This document shows, one piece after another, positions 1 to 8,942 of a stretch of 64,000 nucleotides of DNA. A program made the position numbers and the translations under genes. Numbering within the stretch: the stretch's first letter is position 1; each line of letters opens with the position of its first letter. The notes beneath the pieces were generated by a model, which was not told the origin of the DNA, ran no database searches, and saw nothing but the letters and a program-made list of their open reading frames with translations. The stretch is from Chryseobacterium binzhouense (GTDB lineage: Bacteria; Bacteroidota; Bacteroidia; Flavobacteriales; Weeksellaceae), in the NCBI RefSeq assembly GCF_007474545.1, contig NZ_VKOG01000005.1, forward strand, positions 1 to 64,000, written 5' to 3'.

Positions 1-91
1 TTCTTCTGCACATTTTTACATCTCCCACATCACCCAACTTTTTCATTTCCCATTCCCCTTCAAACTCCGGAAATCGTAAATTAGGAAACAT
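1..91 (-). CDS. hsdS: HsdS-like type I restriction specificity subunit, 5' end only
   Basis: Read on the minus strand from an ATG at 91-89, this gives 30 codons containing NLRFPEFEGEWEMKKLGDV. Motifs of this kind (RFPEFEGEW followed by KKLGD) open the target-recognition domains of type I specificity subunits in Bacteroidetes. The frame stays open to the window edge, so the rest lies outside. Upstream the frame is closed by a stop near 118, and I find no TAnnTTTG promoter between it and the divergent recombinase, so this could be a silent cassette rather than the expressed gene. HsdS would choose the DNA target for HsdM methylation and HsdR cleavage. The assignment rests on a short motif only. 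Confidence 0.7.
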   Translation of the reverse strand, partial: MFPNLRFPEFEGEWEMKKLGDVGDVKMCRR

Positions 92-147
92 AAAGTTCAA
101 TTTTCCCCAAGTACATTAGGGAGTTTTTATCTCATTAATTCTCAGTC

Positions 148-179
148 TTGACGATTTTATGGTAAAGGCTCTAACTTTA
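148..179 (+). promoter_or_regulatory. Possible promoter of the recombinase gene
   Basis: TTG at 148-150 and TAACTTTA at 172-179, spaced 21 nt, match the Bacteroidetes TTG/TAnnTTTG consensus except for the last base. It lies about 25 nt before the recombinase ATG. Confidence 0.35.
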
Positions 180-205
180 GGATTTTAATCTAAACCAAAA
201 AAATT

Positions 206-1132
206 ATGACAAGAAAGAAAACATTGGCAGAAATCGCTGAATTATGGAAGAATGACAAAAAGCTGTATGTGAAAAAATCAACCTTTTCGGCTTATGTGCT
301 GTTGCTGGAAAACCATTTATTGCCTGTATTTAAAGACTATTCTGAGATTGAAGATGAAGATGTACAGAAGTTTGTATTTCAAAAACTGGAGCAGGGATTG
401 AGCCAGAAAAGTATCAAAGATATTCTCATTGTTTTGAAAATGGTGCTGAAGTTCGGGGCAAAGAATAAATGGATTGAGTTTATCAATTTCGATGTGCAGT
501 ATCCCACAGTTCGCGAAACTCACACCATTGAAGTGTTAAGCAGAACGCATCAGAAAAAAGTGATGAACTATATTCAGGAGCATTTTACTTTTAGAAATCT
601 GGGAGTTTATATCTGTCTTTGTTCGGGAATGCGCATTGGGGAAATCTGTGCCCTGACTTGGGAAGATATTGATACGGACAACGGAATTATCAACATCCGC
701 AAAACCATTCAGAGAATTTATGTGATTGATGGAGGAGAAAGAAGAACAGAATTGTTGATTGATTCACCTAAAACCAAAAATTCCATCCGGGAAATCCCAA
801 TGAGCAGAGATTTGCTAAGAATGCTGAAACCCTTTAAGAAAATTGTAAATCCGGCTTTTTATGTACTGACCAATGATTCTAAACCCACAGAACCCAGAAC
901 TTACCGAAGCTATTACAAAAACCTGATGCGTTATCTAGAAATTCCGGATATTAAATTCCACGGTTTGAGGCACAGTTTTGCGACACGATGTATCGAAAGC
1001 AAATGCGACTATAAAACAGTGAGTGTTTTACTGGGACATTCCAATATCAGTACCACTTTAAATTTGTATGTGCATCCCAATTTGGAACAGAAGAAAAAAG
1101 CCATCGACCAGATGTTTAAAGCGCTAAAATAG
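206..1132 (+). CDS. Tyrosine recombinase/integrase beside a type I R-M locus
   Basis: The 308-residue protein has an N-terminal core-binding region (about 1-105) and a C-terminal catalytic domain. The expected catalytic set is visible: R143 in GMRIGE, H252 and R255 in HGLRHSFAT, H278 in LLGHSN and Y288 in LNLYVHP. A lysine in the SPKTKNS segment (about 188-192) is the likely beta-hairpin Lys. Such enzymes cut and rejoin DNA through a covalent phosphotyrosine link. It sits between a divergent hsdS fragment and hsdR. In many Bacteroidetes type I loci a recombinase in this position inverts or swaps hsdS segments, and I infer the same role here. No other phage or conjugative gene lies nearby, so a prophage integrase is less likely. 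Confidence 0.88.
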   Translation: MTRKKTLAEIAELWKNDKKLYVKKSTFSAYVLLLENHLLPVFKDYSEIEDEDVQKFVFQKLEQGLSQKSIKDILIVLKMVLKFGAKNKWIEFINFDVQYPTVRETHTIEVLSRTHQKKVMNYIQEHFTFRNLGVYICLCSGMRIGEICALTWEDIDTDNGIINIRKTIQRIYVIDGGERRTELLIDSPKTKNSIREIPMSRDLLRMLKPFKKIVNPAFYVLTNDSKPTEPRTYRSYYKNLMRYLEIPDIKFHGLRHSFATRCIESKCDYKTVSVLLGHSNISTTLNLYVHPNLEQKKKAIDQMFKALK

Positions 1133-1164
1133 TTGCAGTTATCACGGATTATTTCTTACATTTG
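1133..1164 (+). promoter_or_regulatory. Predicted hsdR promoter
   Basis: TTG at 1133-1135, directly after the recombinase stop, and a full TACATTTG at 1157-1164 with 21 nt between them match the Bacteroidetes sigma consensus. This would give hsdR its own transcript with a leader of about 60 nt. Confidence 0.5.
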
Positions 1165-1176
1165 GGAAAACTAAAA

Positions 1177-1213
1177 AAACTTTGTCAGGGGTTCTGAAGC
1201 TTTGACAAAGTTT
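1177..1213 (+). promoter_or_regulatory. Long hairpin in the hsdR leader
   Basis: AAACTTTGTCA (1177-1187) and TGACAAAGTTT (1203-1213) form a perfect 11-bp stem around a 15-nt loop. It lies between the predicted hsdR promoter and the hsdR ATG. No T-run follows, so it is not a typical terminator. It may be a dispersed palindrome or a leader structure affecting hsdR expression. Confidence 0.5.
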
Positions 1214-1233
1214 ATAACCAAATTAAAAACCAA

Positions 1234-4125
1234 ATGTCAAGTCAGCCGGAATATATTTTAGAGCAAAAATTAGTAGAACAATTACAACAATTAGGTCATA
1301 AAAAAGTTACGATATGTAATGAGGCAGACCTTATTAAAAACCTAAAGAATCAGCTCGAGATTCACAATAAAAAAACATTCTCAGATTCTGAGTTTGAAAA
1401 AATCCTCAATCATCTTTCCAAAGGAAATGTTTTTGAAAAGGCTAAAACATTACGTGACCGTTTTCATTTTTTTAAAGATGACGGTACTTCGGAATGGATT
1501 GAATTCATCAGTCAGGATCATTGGTGCCAGAATCAATTTCAGGTAACGAATCAAATTGCTCAGGAAGGAAATTTTAAAAACAGATATGACGTAACCATTC
1601 TCATCAACGGATTACCTTTGGTGCAGATTGAGCTGAAACGCCGCGGTCTGGAAATGAAAGAGGCTTTTAATCAAATTGACAGATACAGGCATCAATCATT
1701 TAATTCAGGGTATGGATTGTTTAACTACGTTCAAATTTTTGTTATCAGTAATGGAGAAAATACAAAGTATTATGCCAACAGCATCAATACCCGTCAACAA
1801 ATAAGTGAAAGCTTTGAACAAACCTTTTACTGGTCTGATGAAGAAAATAATAATATAACCAAAATTGATGAATTTGCTTCAGCTTTCTTAGAGCCTTGTC
1901 ATTTAGCTAAAATGATTACAAAATATATTGTACTTAATCAAGCTCATAAAGTTTTAATGGTTTTAAGACCCTATCAATATTATGCTGTTGAAAAAATCGT
2001 AGACCGCGTAAAGAATACTAATAAAAATGGTTTCATATGGCATACTACGGGTTCGGGAAAAACATTAACTTCTTTTAAAGCAAGTCAGATTTTAAAAGAA
2101 ATTCCTAATGTAGAAAAAGTAATTTTTGTAGTTGACCGAAAAGATCTGGATTACCAAACCCAGATTGAATTTAATGCATTTGAAGAAGGAAGTGTAGATA
2201 CAACAAATAATACAAAAAACTTAGTTCAAAAGCTTTCGGGTAATACTAAATTAATTGTTACAACACTCCAAAAGCTTAATACTGCTATAACGAAAGAAAA
2301 ACACGGAAATAAGATTGAGCATCTGAGAAATAAAAAGGTAATCTTTATTTTTGATGAATGCCATAGAAGCCAATTTGGAGAAACCCACCAAAACATTAAA
2401 AAGCATTTCCAGAAAGCACAAATGATTGGCTTTACAGGAACTCCAATTTCAGAGGTTAATTCTGTTGGATTATTGGATGGAAAACCTGCTACAACCAATC
2501 GGTTATTTGAAGAACCATTACACAAGTATGTAATTACTGATGCAATTGGTGATGGAAATGTTTTGAAATTTTCTGTAGAATATGTTGGTCGATATAAAGA
2601 AAAAGAAAACAGTAATAATTATATAGACACCGATGTAGAGGCAATAGATACCCGGGAACTTTTAGAGAGTCCACAAAGAATTGAGAAGATAACAGATTAT
2701 ATTATTTCTCAATATAATCGAAAGACAAATAACAGAATGTTCAATGCTATGTTCTGTGTAAGTAGTATTGATGTTTTGCAACAATATTATGACTTGTTTC
2801 AAAAGAAAAAAGAAGAGGGAAAGCATAATCTAAAAATAGCAACGATATTCAGCTATGGAACTAACATTCCTGAAAAAAATGCAACCGGAAATTTTAAATT
2901 GGAAGATGAAGATGATTTTGTACTTGTTGCTGAGCCAAGAGCTAATTACGGAGATTCTCACGACAGAGTAGTCTTGGAAGGATATATTGGGCATTATAAT
3001 GAAATGTTCAGTATGAATTACACTACAAAAGATAGCCAAAGCTTCTATGAATATTATAATAATGTTTCTAAAAGAGTTAAAAATAAAGAAATTGACTTAC
3101 TGATAGTTGTAAATATGTTTTTAACAGGATTTGACAGTAAAACATTAAATACACTATTTGTTGATAAAAATTTAAAATATCATGGGTTGATTCAGGCATT
3201 TTCAAGAACTAACAGAATTCTGGACAAGAGTAAATCCCAAGGTAATATTGTTTGCTTCCGCAATCTGAAGTCTGCAACAGATGATGCAATAACGCTTTTT
3301 TCAAACAAGAATGCTATTAAAGATATTATTATTCTTCCAATAGAAGACTATGTTGAACTTTTTAATGATGCATTAGAAAAACTAAAGGTTGTTGCACCTG
3401 AAATACAAACTGTCAGTACTTATAAATCTGAAGAAGAAAAATTAGAATTCATAAAAGCTTTCCGTGAGGTAATGCGTGTTCTGAATGTATTAAAATCATT
3501 TGCAGATTTTAGTTTTGATAAGATTGAAATAGATGAAGATGAATTTGAAGGATATAAGGGTAAATATCTTGATTTATGGAATGAAGTTAGAGTAGGACTG
3601 AGTAATGGAAATGGAAAAGTGAGCATTCTTGATGATGTGGATTTTGAGCTAGAACTTATTCATCGTGATGAAATTAATGTAAATTACATCCTATCTCTTT
3701 TAGCTAATCTTACCGAATCAAATCTAAAAGGTGATAAATTAGAAAAAAAGAAAAAAGAAATCCGAGATATCCTTTCCGGCGATGCCAAGCTTCGAAGTAA
3801 AAAAGAACTGATAGAAAAATTCATTGAAGAAAACCTGCCACATATTTCTGACGGAGATAACGTCAATGAAGAATTTGAAAAATACTGGAATAAAGAAAAA
3901 AACTTTGCTTTTGAAAAAATAGCAACCGAAGAATCTTTAAATAAAGAAAAGTTCAGAGATGCTATCGACGATTTTCTTTTTACTTCCAAAACACCCAAGA
4001 TAAGTGACACCTTAAAACTCCTTGAAATAAAGCCAAAGCTTACTGAACGTAATAATATCGGAAGAAGAATTATTCAGAAAGTGCAGGATTTTGTGGAGGT
4101 GTTTATTGATGGGGTGGCAAGTTAA
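1234..4125 (+). CDS. hsdR: Type I restriction enzyme, HsdR (nuclease/translocase) subunit
   Basis: The 963-residue protein has the HsdR domain order. An N-terminal PD-(D/E)xK nuclease contains D119, E133 and K135 in YDV...QIELK. A superfamily 2 helicase motor follows with Walker A (HTTGSGKT, about 270-277), DECH (374-377) and the GFTGTP motif. A C-terminal helical region should bind HsdM. With HsdM and HsdS it would translocate unmethylated DNA and cut it far from the target site. No hsdM is in the window, and only the start of an hsdS-like gene is visible on the other strand. The rest of the system presumably lies to the left. McrBC genes follow in the same direction after 81 bp. Confidence 0.95.
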   Translation: MSSQPEYILEQKLVEQLQQLGHKKVTICNEADLIKNLKNQLEIHNKKTFSDSEFEKILNHLSKGNVFEKAKTLRDRFHFFKDDGTSEWIEFISQDHWCQNQFQVTNQIAQEGNFKNRYDVTILINGLPLVQIELKRRGLEMKEAFNQIDRYRHQSFNSGYGLFNYVQIFVISNGENTKYYANSINTRQQISESFEQTFYWSDEENNNITKIDEFASAFLEPCHLAKMITKYIVLNQAHKVLMVLRPYQYYAVEKIVDRVKNTNKNGFIWHTTGSGKTLTSFKASQILKEIPNVEKVIFVVDRKDLDYQTQIEFNAFEEGSVDTTNNTKNLVQKLSGNTKLIVTTLQKLNTAITKEKHGNKIEHLRNKKVIFIFDECHRSQFGETHQNIKKHFQKAQMIGFTGTPISEVNSVGLLDGKPATTNRLFEEPLHKYVITDAIGDGNVLKFSVEYVGRYKEKENSNNYIDTDVEAIDTRELLESPQRIEKITDYIISQYNRKTNNRMFNAMFCVSSIDVLQQYYDLFQKKKEEGKHNLKIATIFSYGTNIPEKNATGNFKLEDEDDFVLVAEPRANYGDSHDRVVLEGYIGHYNEMFSMNYTTKDSQSFYEYYNNVSKRVKNKEIDLLIVVNMFLTGFDSKTLNTLFVDKNLKYHGLIQAFSRTNRILDKSKSQGNIVCFRNLKSATDDAITLFSNKNAIKDIIILPIEDYVELFNDALEKLKVVAPEIQTVSTYKSEEEKLEFIKAFREVMRVLNVLKSFADFSFDKIEIDEDEFEGYKGKYLDLWNEVRVGLSNGNGKVSILDDVDFELELIHRDEINVNYILSLLANLTESNLKGDKLEKKKKEIRDILSGDAKLRSKKELIEKFIEENLPHISDGDNVNEEFEKYWNKEKNFAFEKIATEESLNKEKFRDAIDDFLFTSKTPKISDTLKLLEIKPKLTERNNIGRRIIQKVQDFVEVFIDGVAS

Positions 4126-4206
4126 ATGGGATACAAAACTATAACAATTATTAAAGATCTAAAAATATCTACAAATTAAACTAAAAGTTAAAAAGAAATA
4201 GTATAT

Positions 4207-6438
4207 ATGGCAAGTCTACCAAACCAATTGACTAAAGAACAGGTTATTACAGCTTTAGAATATATTATTACTAATAATGTTGATTTAAAAGGTTCTACTA
4301 AGTATGATTTAGAATATAAAGGTAAAGCTTATCCTCCAAAAGAAGTTGTCAGATGGGCTGCCAGATTAGCCAATATTAAAGACTGGCAAAAGAAAAGGTT
4401 TTATGGTGGCGATAATACTAATGCACCGTTAAGAAAAATGGGTTTTACTATTAAAAACAAACTTAATGAAGATGTTAATCTGAATATAATTAAAAAATAT
4501 AAAAGCATTGTTTTAGAAGACAATAGAAATGAAATCTATAAATGGAAGTTAATAAACAGTTTTAAAGGACGACCAGATATATTAGCTGATAATTTCGCTT
4601 CAGAAATCACATCAGTAAATTATAACAATTTAATTTATCATAGTGGTATTGCTGTAAGAAATCATATCTCTAAGGAGTTTCCAGAAGATTATAGAAATGC
4701 ATTTAGAATACTATTTAATGAAGATATTCTCTTGCAAGAAAGAATCGTAGAATTTCAAAATGAAGTTTCGGAAATTTATAAAAAGATGGGAGAGAATCTA
4801 AATCATCATCACGACGAGCGTACAATTTCTACCTATCTGACTTTTAAATATCCTGAAAAATATACTTTATATAAAAGCTCTTTTTATAAATCTTATTGTG
4901 ATTTATTAGGAATACCGACAGAAAGTAAAAATAAAAAATATTTACATTATCTCAGCTTAGTTGATAATTTAATATCTAATTACATTGTTAAGGATCAAGA
5001 ATTACTCAATCTGAAAAATAGATTTTTAACTAAGGATTGTTTTTCTGATAGCAATAATTTAATATTTGCTCAAGATATACTTTACCAAGTTCTTAACTCA
5101 ATTGATGATACTAACGATGATATTATACCTATTGAAATGATTAATAAAATATCAACACCTCTCAACCAAATCCTCTACGGTCCTCCCGGAACTGGAAAAA
5201 CATATAACACCATCAACAAAGCAATAAGCATTGCAAATCCTGAATTTAATGTCAATCAAAGCAGAGAAATCTTAAAAGCTGAATACAATCGATTGGTAGA
5301 AGCCGGACAAATTGTTTTTACAACGTTCCATCAAAGTATGAGCTATGAAGATTTTATTGAAGGAATAAAACCTGTAATGAATGAAGATGAAGGTGAGTTA
5401 AATTATGAAGTTCAAAATGGAATTTTTAAAGAAATATGTAAACATGCTGGAGAAATAAAGGAAGCAATAGTTGTTGATGATTTTGATGAAAGTTGGGAAA
5501 AGCTAATTGAATTAGTAAAAGAAAAGATTGCAGATGAAAAACTGCTTAAAATTGGATCGTGGGAATATGGATTATCATCAAAAGAATCATTAAAATACTC
5601 GTCATTAAATTCTCCCTCCCAGTATACTTTTACAATTACCAAACAAAATATTCAGGATGCCTATCAAAATAAACAGGCTAGACCTTCGGGAGCATTTCAA
5701 AAGGATATGGGTGATATTGTTCAATTTATGAAAGTGAGTTGTGGTTTGCCAGATTATGAACAAAGAGAAGAAAAATTTATAAGCAAACATCAGAATAAGA
5801 ATTTCGTTCTAATCATCGACGAAATCAACCGTGGCAATATCTCTCAGATTTTCGGTGAATTAATTACCTTAATCGAGGATAGCAAACGCTTAGGAAATGC
5901 AGAAGAAATACAGGTTACTTTACCTTACAGCAAAACAAAATTCGGAGTACCATCCAATCTCTACATTATAGGTACAATGAACACCGCAGATCGAAGTGTA
6001 GAAGCGTTAGATACAGCTTTGAGAAGACGGTTCAGCTTTGTTGAAATGATGCCAAATTCAAATATTGTGGCAAATGAAACTTTTCAGGATAGCTTTCTGA
6101 GAGTTGATGTGATGCAAAAGATTAATCAAAGACTAGAACTGCTTTTAGATAAAAACTATACTTTGGGACATTCTTATTTTCTGAAAGATAATTTCAGGTC
6201 ATCCTTCAAAAACGAAATTATCCCTTTGCTACAGGAATATTTCTACAACGATTGCGGCAAGATAGGCTTGATTTTAGGAAAAGGTTTTGTAAGAGAAAAA
6301 GAAATTTCTAAAGCTAATCAGCACAGTGTATTTGCAGATTTTGATACAAGAAACGAAATTGAAATCATGAAGTCCTATGAACTTATTCCATTTGAAGAAG
6401 TTGATTTTGAATTTGCTTTACAATTATTATTAGCGTAG
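4207..6438 (+). CDS. mcrB: McrB-like AAA+ GTPase of a type IV (modification-dependent) restriction system
   Basis: The 743-residue protein has a C-terminal McrB motor with YGPPGTGKT (about 324-332), Walker B LIIDEINRGNIS (about 535-546) and GTMNTADRS with ALRRRF (about 588-610). This class uses GTP to translocate DNA and drives cleavage by McrC. The first 80 residues contain a YKGKAYPPKEVVRWAA segment, which resembles the head domain in front of some McrA/McrB-type modification readers. The middle part is unrecognised and probably sets target specificity. DNA for the N-terminal half is markedly AT-rich (74 G+C in 300 nt at 4441-4740, about 25%) compared with mcrC (about 36%), suggesting a mosaic gene. 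mcrC starts 2 bp after the stop, so the two are translationally coupled. Confidence 0.88.
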   Translation: MASLPNQLTKEQVITALEYIITNNVDLKGSTKYDLEYKGKAYPPKEVVRWAARLANIKDWQKKRFYGGDNTNAPLRKMGFTIKNKLNEDVNLNIIKKYKSIVLEDNRNEIYKWKLINSFKGRPDILADNFASEITSVNYNNLIYHSGIAVRNHISKEFPEDYRNAFRILFNEDILLQERIVEFQNEVSEIYKKMGENLNHHHDERTISTYLTFKYPEKYTLYKSSFYKSYCDLLGIPTESKNKKYLHYLSLVDNLISNYIVKDQELLNLKNRFLTKDCFSDSNNLIFAQDILYQVLNSIDDTNDDIIPIEMINKISTPLNQILYGPPGTGKTYNTINKAISIANPEFNVNQSREILKAEYNRLVEAGQIVFTTFHQSMSYEDFIEGIKPVMNEDEGELNYEVQNGIFKEICKHAGEIKEAIVVDDFDESWEKLIELVKEKIADEKLLKIGSWEYGLSSKESLKYSSLNSPSQYTFTITKQNIQDAYQNKQARPSGAFQKDMGDIVQFMKVSCGLPDYEQREEKFISKHQNKNFVLIIDEINRGNISQIFGELITLIEDSKRLGNAEEIQVTLPYSKTKFGVPSNLYIIGTMNTADRSVEALDTALRRRFSFVEMMPNSNIVANETFQDSFLRVDVMQKINQRLELLLDKNYTLGHSYFLKDNFRSSFKNEIIPLLQEYFYNDCGKIGLILGKGFVREKEISKANQHSVFADFDTRNEIEIMKSYELIPFEEVDFEFALQLLLA

Positions 6439-6440
6439 AA

Positions 6441-7676
6441 ATGTTAAAAAAAGATTCTATTCAGGTTTTTGAACACAGTTTTTTGCCAATTGGAGAAAAA
6501 GGATTTGAACAACGTCATTTTGTGGCGTTGTCCAAACTCAATGCTCTGCACGATTATCAATATTTTGATTTGAAATATAATGGAGTAGTGTTCAAACAAT
6601 TTGTAGGTGTCATTCAGGTTGATGGTTTGACGATAGAGATTCTTCCAAAGATAGACCGTAATGAATCTGAAGAGCATAAATCCAAATGGCGGGACGTTCT
6701 CATCGAAATGCTTCGGGTTACCAAAAAATTAAAAATCCAGCAGGTCGGTCAGGCGAATGTTTCAAGGCAATCCATCCATCTGTTGGATATTTATTTTGAA
6801 TGGTTTATAAATGAAGTACAGTTGTTGATTCATCAAGGTTTAATCAAACAATACTACAGAGAAACTGGAAATGTAAAAGCTTTAAAAGGCAAGTTGGAGT
6901 TTGCTGGTCATATCAATAAAAATTTGGTTCATAAAGAAAGATTCTACACCACGCATCAGGTTTACGACAAAGACCATTTGATTCATCAGATTTTAGGACA
7001 GGCTTTAGATATTATTGAACATCTTTCAAAAGGTACTTACCTCTACAGCAAATGTAAAACTGTACAGCTGGATTTTCCGGAAGTCAAAGTAATAAAAGCT
7101 GATAAAACTACTTTTTCCAAAATTCTGAAGTCGAGAAAAACTGCACCTTACGAAACAGCACTATCCATCGCTAGATTGATTATATTGAATTATGCTCCCA
7201 ACATTTCAAGCGGTTCAGAGAAAATGCTTGCTTTGCTTTTTGATATGAACAGTCTTTGGGAAGAATATGTTTTGGTAAGATTGAAGCAGAGTGTGCAGGA
7301 AAGCGATGCCGGGATCGAATTGTACGGGCAGGATTCAAAAGTATTCTGGAATGGAATTAAGATTCGCCCTGACATTGTTTTGAAGAAAAATGGAGAGGTT
7401 GTTTTAGTTATTGATACCAAGTGGAAAAATATTGATCAATCACAACCTTCCACGCACGACTTGAGGCAGATGTATGTATATAATGAATATTGGAGAAGTA
7501 CACAATCTATATTACTATATCCTTCTAAAACTAACAATTTGAATGATTTTAAAAGTTTTGAAAAAATCGGAGAATTAAAAAAACACCAGTGTGCTTTGGC
7601 TAGACTGAATATTCTAAATTCTGACAGTAAACTAGATGATACAATTGGATTTCGGTTATTGGAAACTATTGAATAA
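6441..7676 (+). CDS. mcrC: McrC-family nuclease subunit
   Basis: The 411-residue protein resembles the McrC family in length and layout. An N-terminal beta-rich region carries FKQFVGVIQVDGLTIEILPK, a central helical part follows, and a C-terminal PD-(D/E)xK nuclease core RPDIVLKKNGEVVLVIDTKWK lies at about 308-328. McrC gives the nuclease activity to the McrB ring when modified DNA is met. The start codon is 2 bp after the mcrB stop, so one operon is certain by layout. The next gene is convergent and starts beyond a 40-bp gap, which marks the right border of the defence island. Confidence 0.9.
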   Translation: MLKKDSIQVFEHSFLPIGEKGFEQRHFVALSKLNALHDYQYFDLKYNGVVFKQFVGVIQVDGLTIEILPKIDRNESEEHKSKWRDVLIEMLRVTKKLKIQQVGQANVSRQSIHLLDIYFEWFINEVQLLIHQGLIKQYYRETGNVKALKGKLEFAGHINKNLVHKERFYTTHQVYDKDHLIHQILGQALDIIEHLSKGTYLYSKCKTVQLDFPEVKVIKADKTTFSKILKSRKTAPYETALSIARLIILNYAPNISSGSEKMLALLFDMNSLWEEYVLVRLKQSVQESDAGIELYGQDSKVFWNGIKIRPDIVLKKNGEVVLVIDTKWKNIDQSQPSTHDLRQMYVYNEYWRSTQSILLYPSKTNNLNDFKSFEKIGELKKHQCALARLNILNSDSKLDDTIGFRLLETIE

Positions 7677-7716
7677 GCACTACTTTAAAATTAGATATTG
7701 CATTTTAAATCACTTT

Positions 7717-8079
<363 letters not shown>

Positions 8080-8089
8080 TTAAAAATAA

Positions 8090-8097
8090 CAAATGTA
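8090..8097 (-). promoter_or_regulatory. Promoter -7 element for the 117-residue gene
   Basis: On the minus strand these bases read TACATTTG, a full match to TAnnTTTG, about 20 nt before the ATG at 8070. No clear TTG partner is seen. It lies 16 bp from the end of MITE-like copy 1, so the element's insertion may have replaced the upstream part of this promoter. Confidence 0.5.
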
Positions 8098-8112
8098 CTT
8101 ATCTTTTTATTT

Positions 8113-8369
8113 AACCTGAGTTCGGGATAACATTATATAAAACGCAAAGCTTAACAAAAGTATTGATCACATGATTTTAAAGATTTAAGATATACAAAGG
8201 CGTATAACTTATCGAAGTAATACAAAATTCTTGTATTACTTTGATAAACGAAGTGGCATTGTTTAGCTTGAAAGCATTTCAAAAAAGTAATATTTCTTTG
8301 TTTTTCCTTGCGATAAATTAATTTTATTTTGAAAATCAGTCAGTTAAAAATATCTCTTATCTCGAGTTC
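8113..8369. mobile_element. MITE-like repeat, copy 1 (degenerate right end)
   Basis: The left end reads AACCTGAGTTCGGGATAAC and the right end CTTATCTCGAGTTC, which is an imperfect inverted copy. The interior matches the element at 8943-9225 along its whole length: both hold TTTAAGATATACAAA, TAAACG(A/G)AGTG, TTGTTTAGCTT and TTTGTTTTTC(C/T)TTGC followed by ATAAATTAAT. It has no coding capacity. A local inverted repeat (AGTAATACAA and TTGTATTACT) occurs near 8216-8240. The outer right end has decayed and no target duplication is clear. Confidence 0.6.
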
Positions 8370-8576
8370 ACGCTATTTAACCTAAATTCAGAAAAAGCAA
8401 ATATTATAATACTTCTGAGCTTTGTAAATAACCTTTGTCTCCGTTTTGGTGAAAAATGTTGTTAAGTGTAATGCCATTGTCGGTGTTAACGAATTGCAAA
8501 TCTAATTTCTTTGCTTAACATTGCAACCATCAATACTATGAAATCATTTTAAATAAATCGGCTCTTTCAGGTTGTG
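8370..8576. other. AT-rich spacer between MITE-like copy 1 and DUF1294
   Basis: No ORF, RNA gene or strong hairpin was found here. It contains several short repeats of the type GTTAA and ATTGCAA but nothing I can assign. Confidence 0.4.
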
Positions 8577-8584
8577 TATATTTG
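8577..8584 (+). promoter_or_regulatory. -7 element directly before the DUF1294 start
   Basis: TATATTTG, a full match to TAnnTTTG, ends 5 bases before the ATG at 8590. Transcription starting about 5-7 nt downstream would give a leaderless or nearly leaderless mRNA. No TTG is found at the expected -33 position. Confidence 0.45.
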
Positions 8585-8589
8585 CAGCT

Positions 8590-8850
8590 ATGATTTATTA
8601 TGTATCTGTGATCAGTCTCATTAGTTTTGGGCTGTTTGGATTTGACAAAAGGAAAGCGGTAAAACGTCAGAGAAGAATTTCGGAATCTACTTTATTAGCT
8701 GCAGCATTACTGGGAGGAACCATCGGTGCGCTTCTGGGTATGATCCTTTTCAGACATAAGATCTCTAAAAAATCTTTTCTTTTCAAAATAGTATTCGTTA
8801 TCGCTATACAAATAATGGCTGTAGTGGCTTATAATAAATTACAGAAGTAA
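8590..8850 (+). CDS. DUF1294 family small membrane protein
   Basis: The 86-residue protein has the DUF1294 pattern: a first membrane helix, then FGFDKRKAVKRQRRISE with the typical DK..A....RI.E signature, then a glycine-rich helix (LLGGTIGALLGMILF), a basic loop RHKISKKSF and a final helix. Function is unknown for the family. I chose the ATG at 8590 because the frame's extension to 8572 would start inside the promoter element. The gene is flanked by two related MITE-like repeats. Confidence 0.8.
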   Translation: MIYYVSVISLISFGLFGFDKRKAVKRQRRISESTLLAAALLGGTIGALLGMILFRHKISKKSFLFKIVFVIAIQIMAVVAYNKLQK

Positions 8851-8942
8851 TCATCAGTAAGTAACTTTTTTCCTCCATTTTCAAGGACCTGCTGATACAT
8901 TAATTGGATTTGTTCTGAAGAAGTATACGAATAACTTAATCA

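Noticed and set aside
206-1132. Prophage or integrative element integrase
   Set aside because: No structural phage, relaxase or att-like direct repeats were seen, and the hsdS/hsdR context explains it better.
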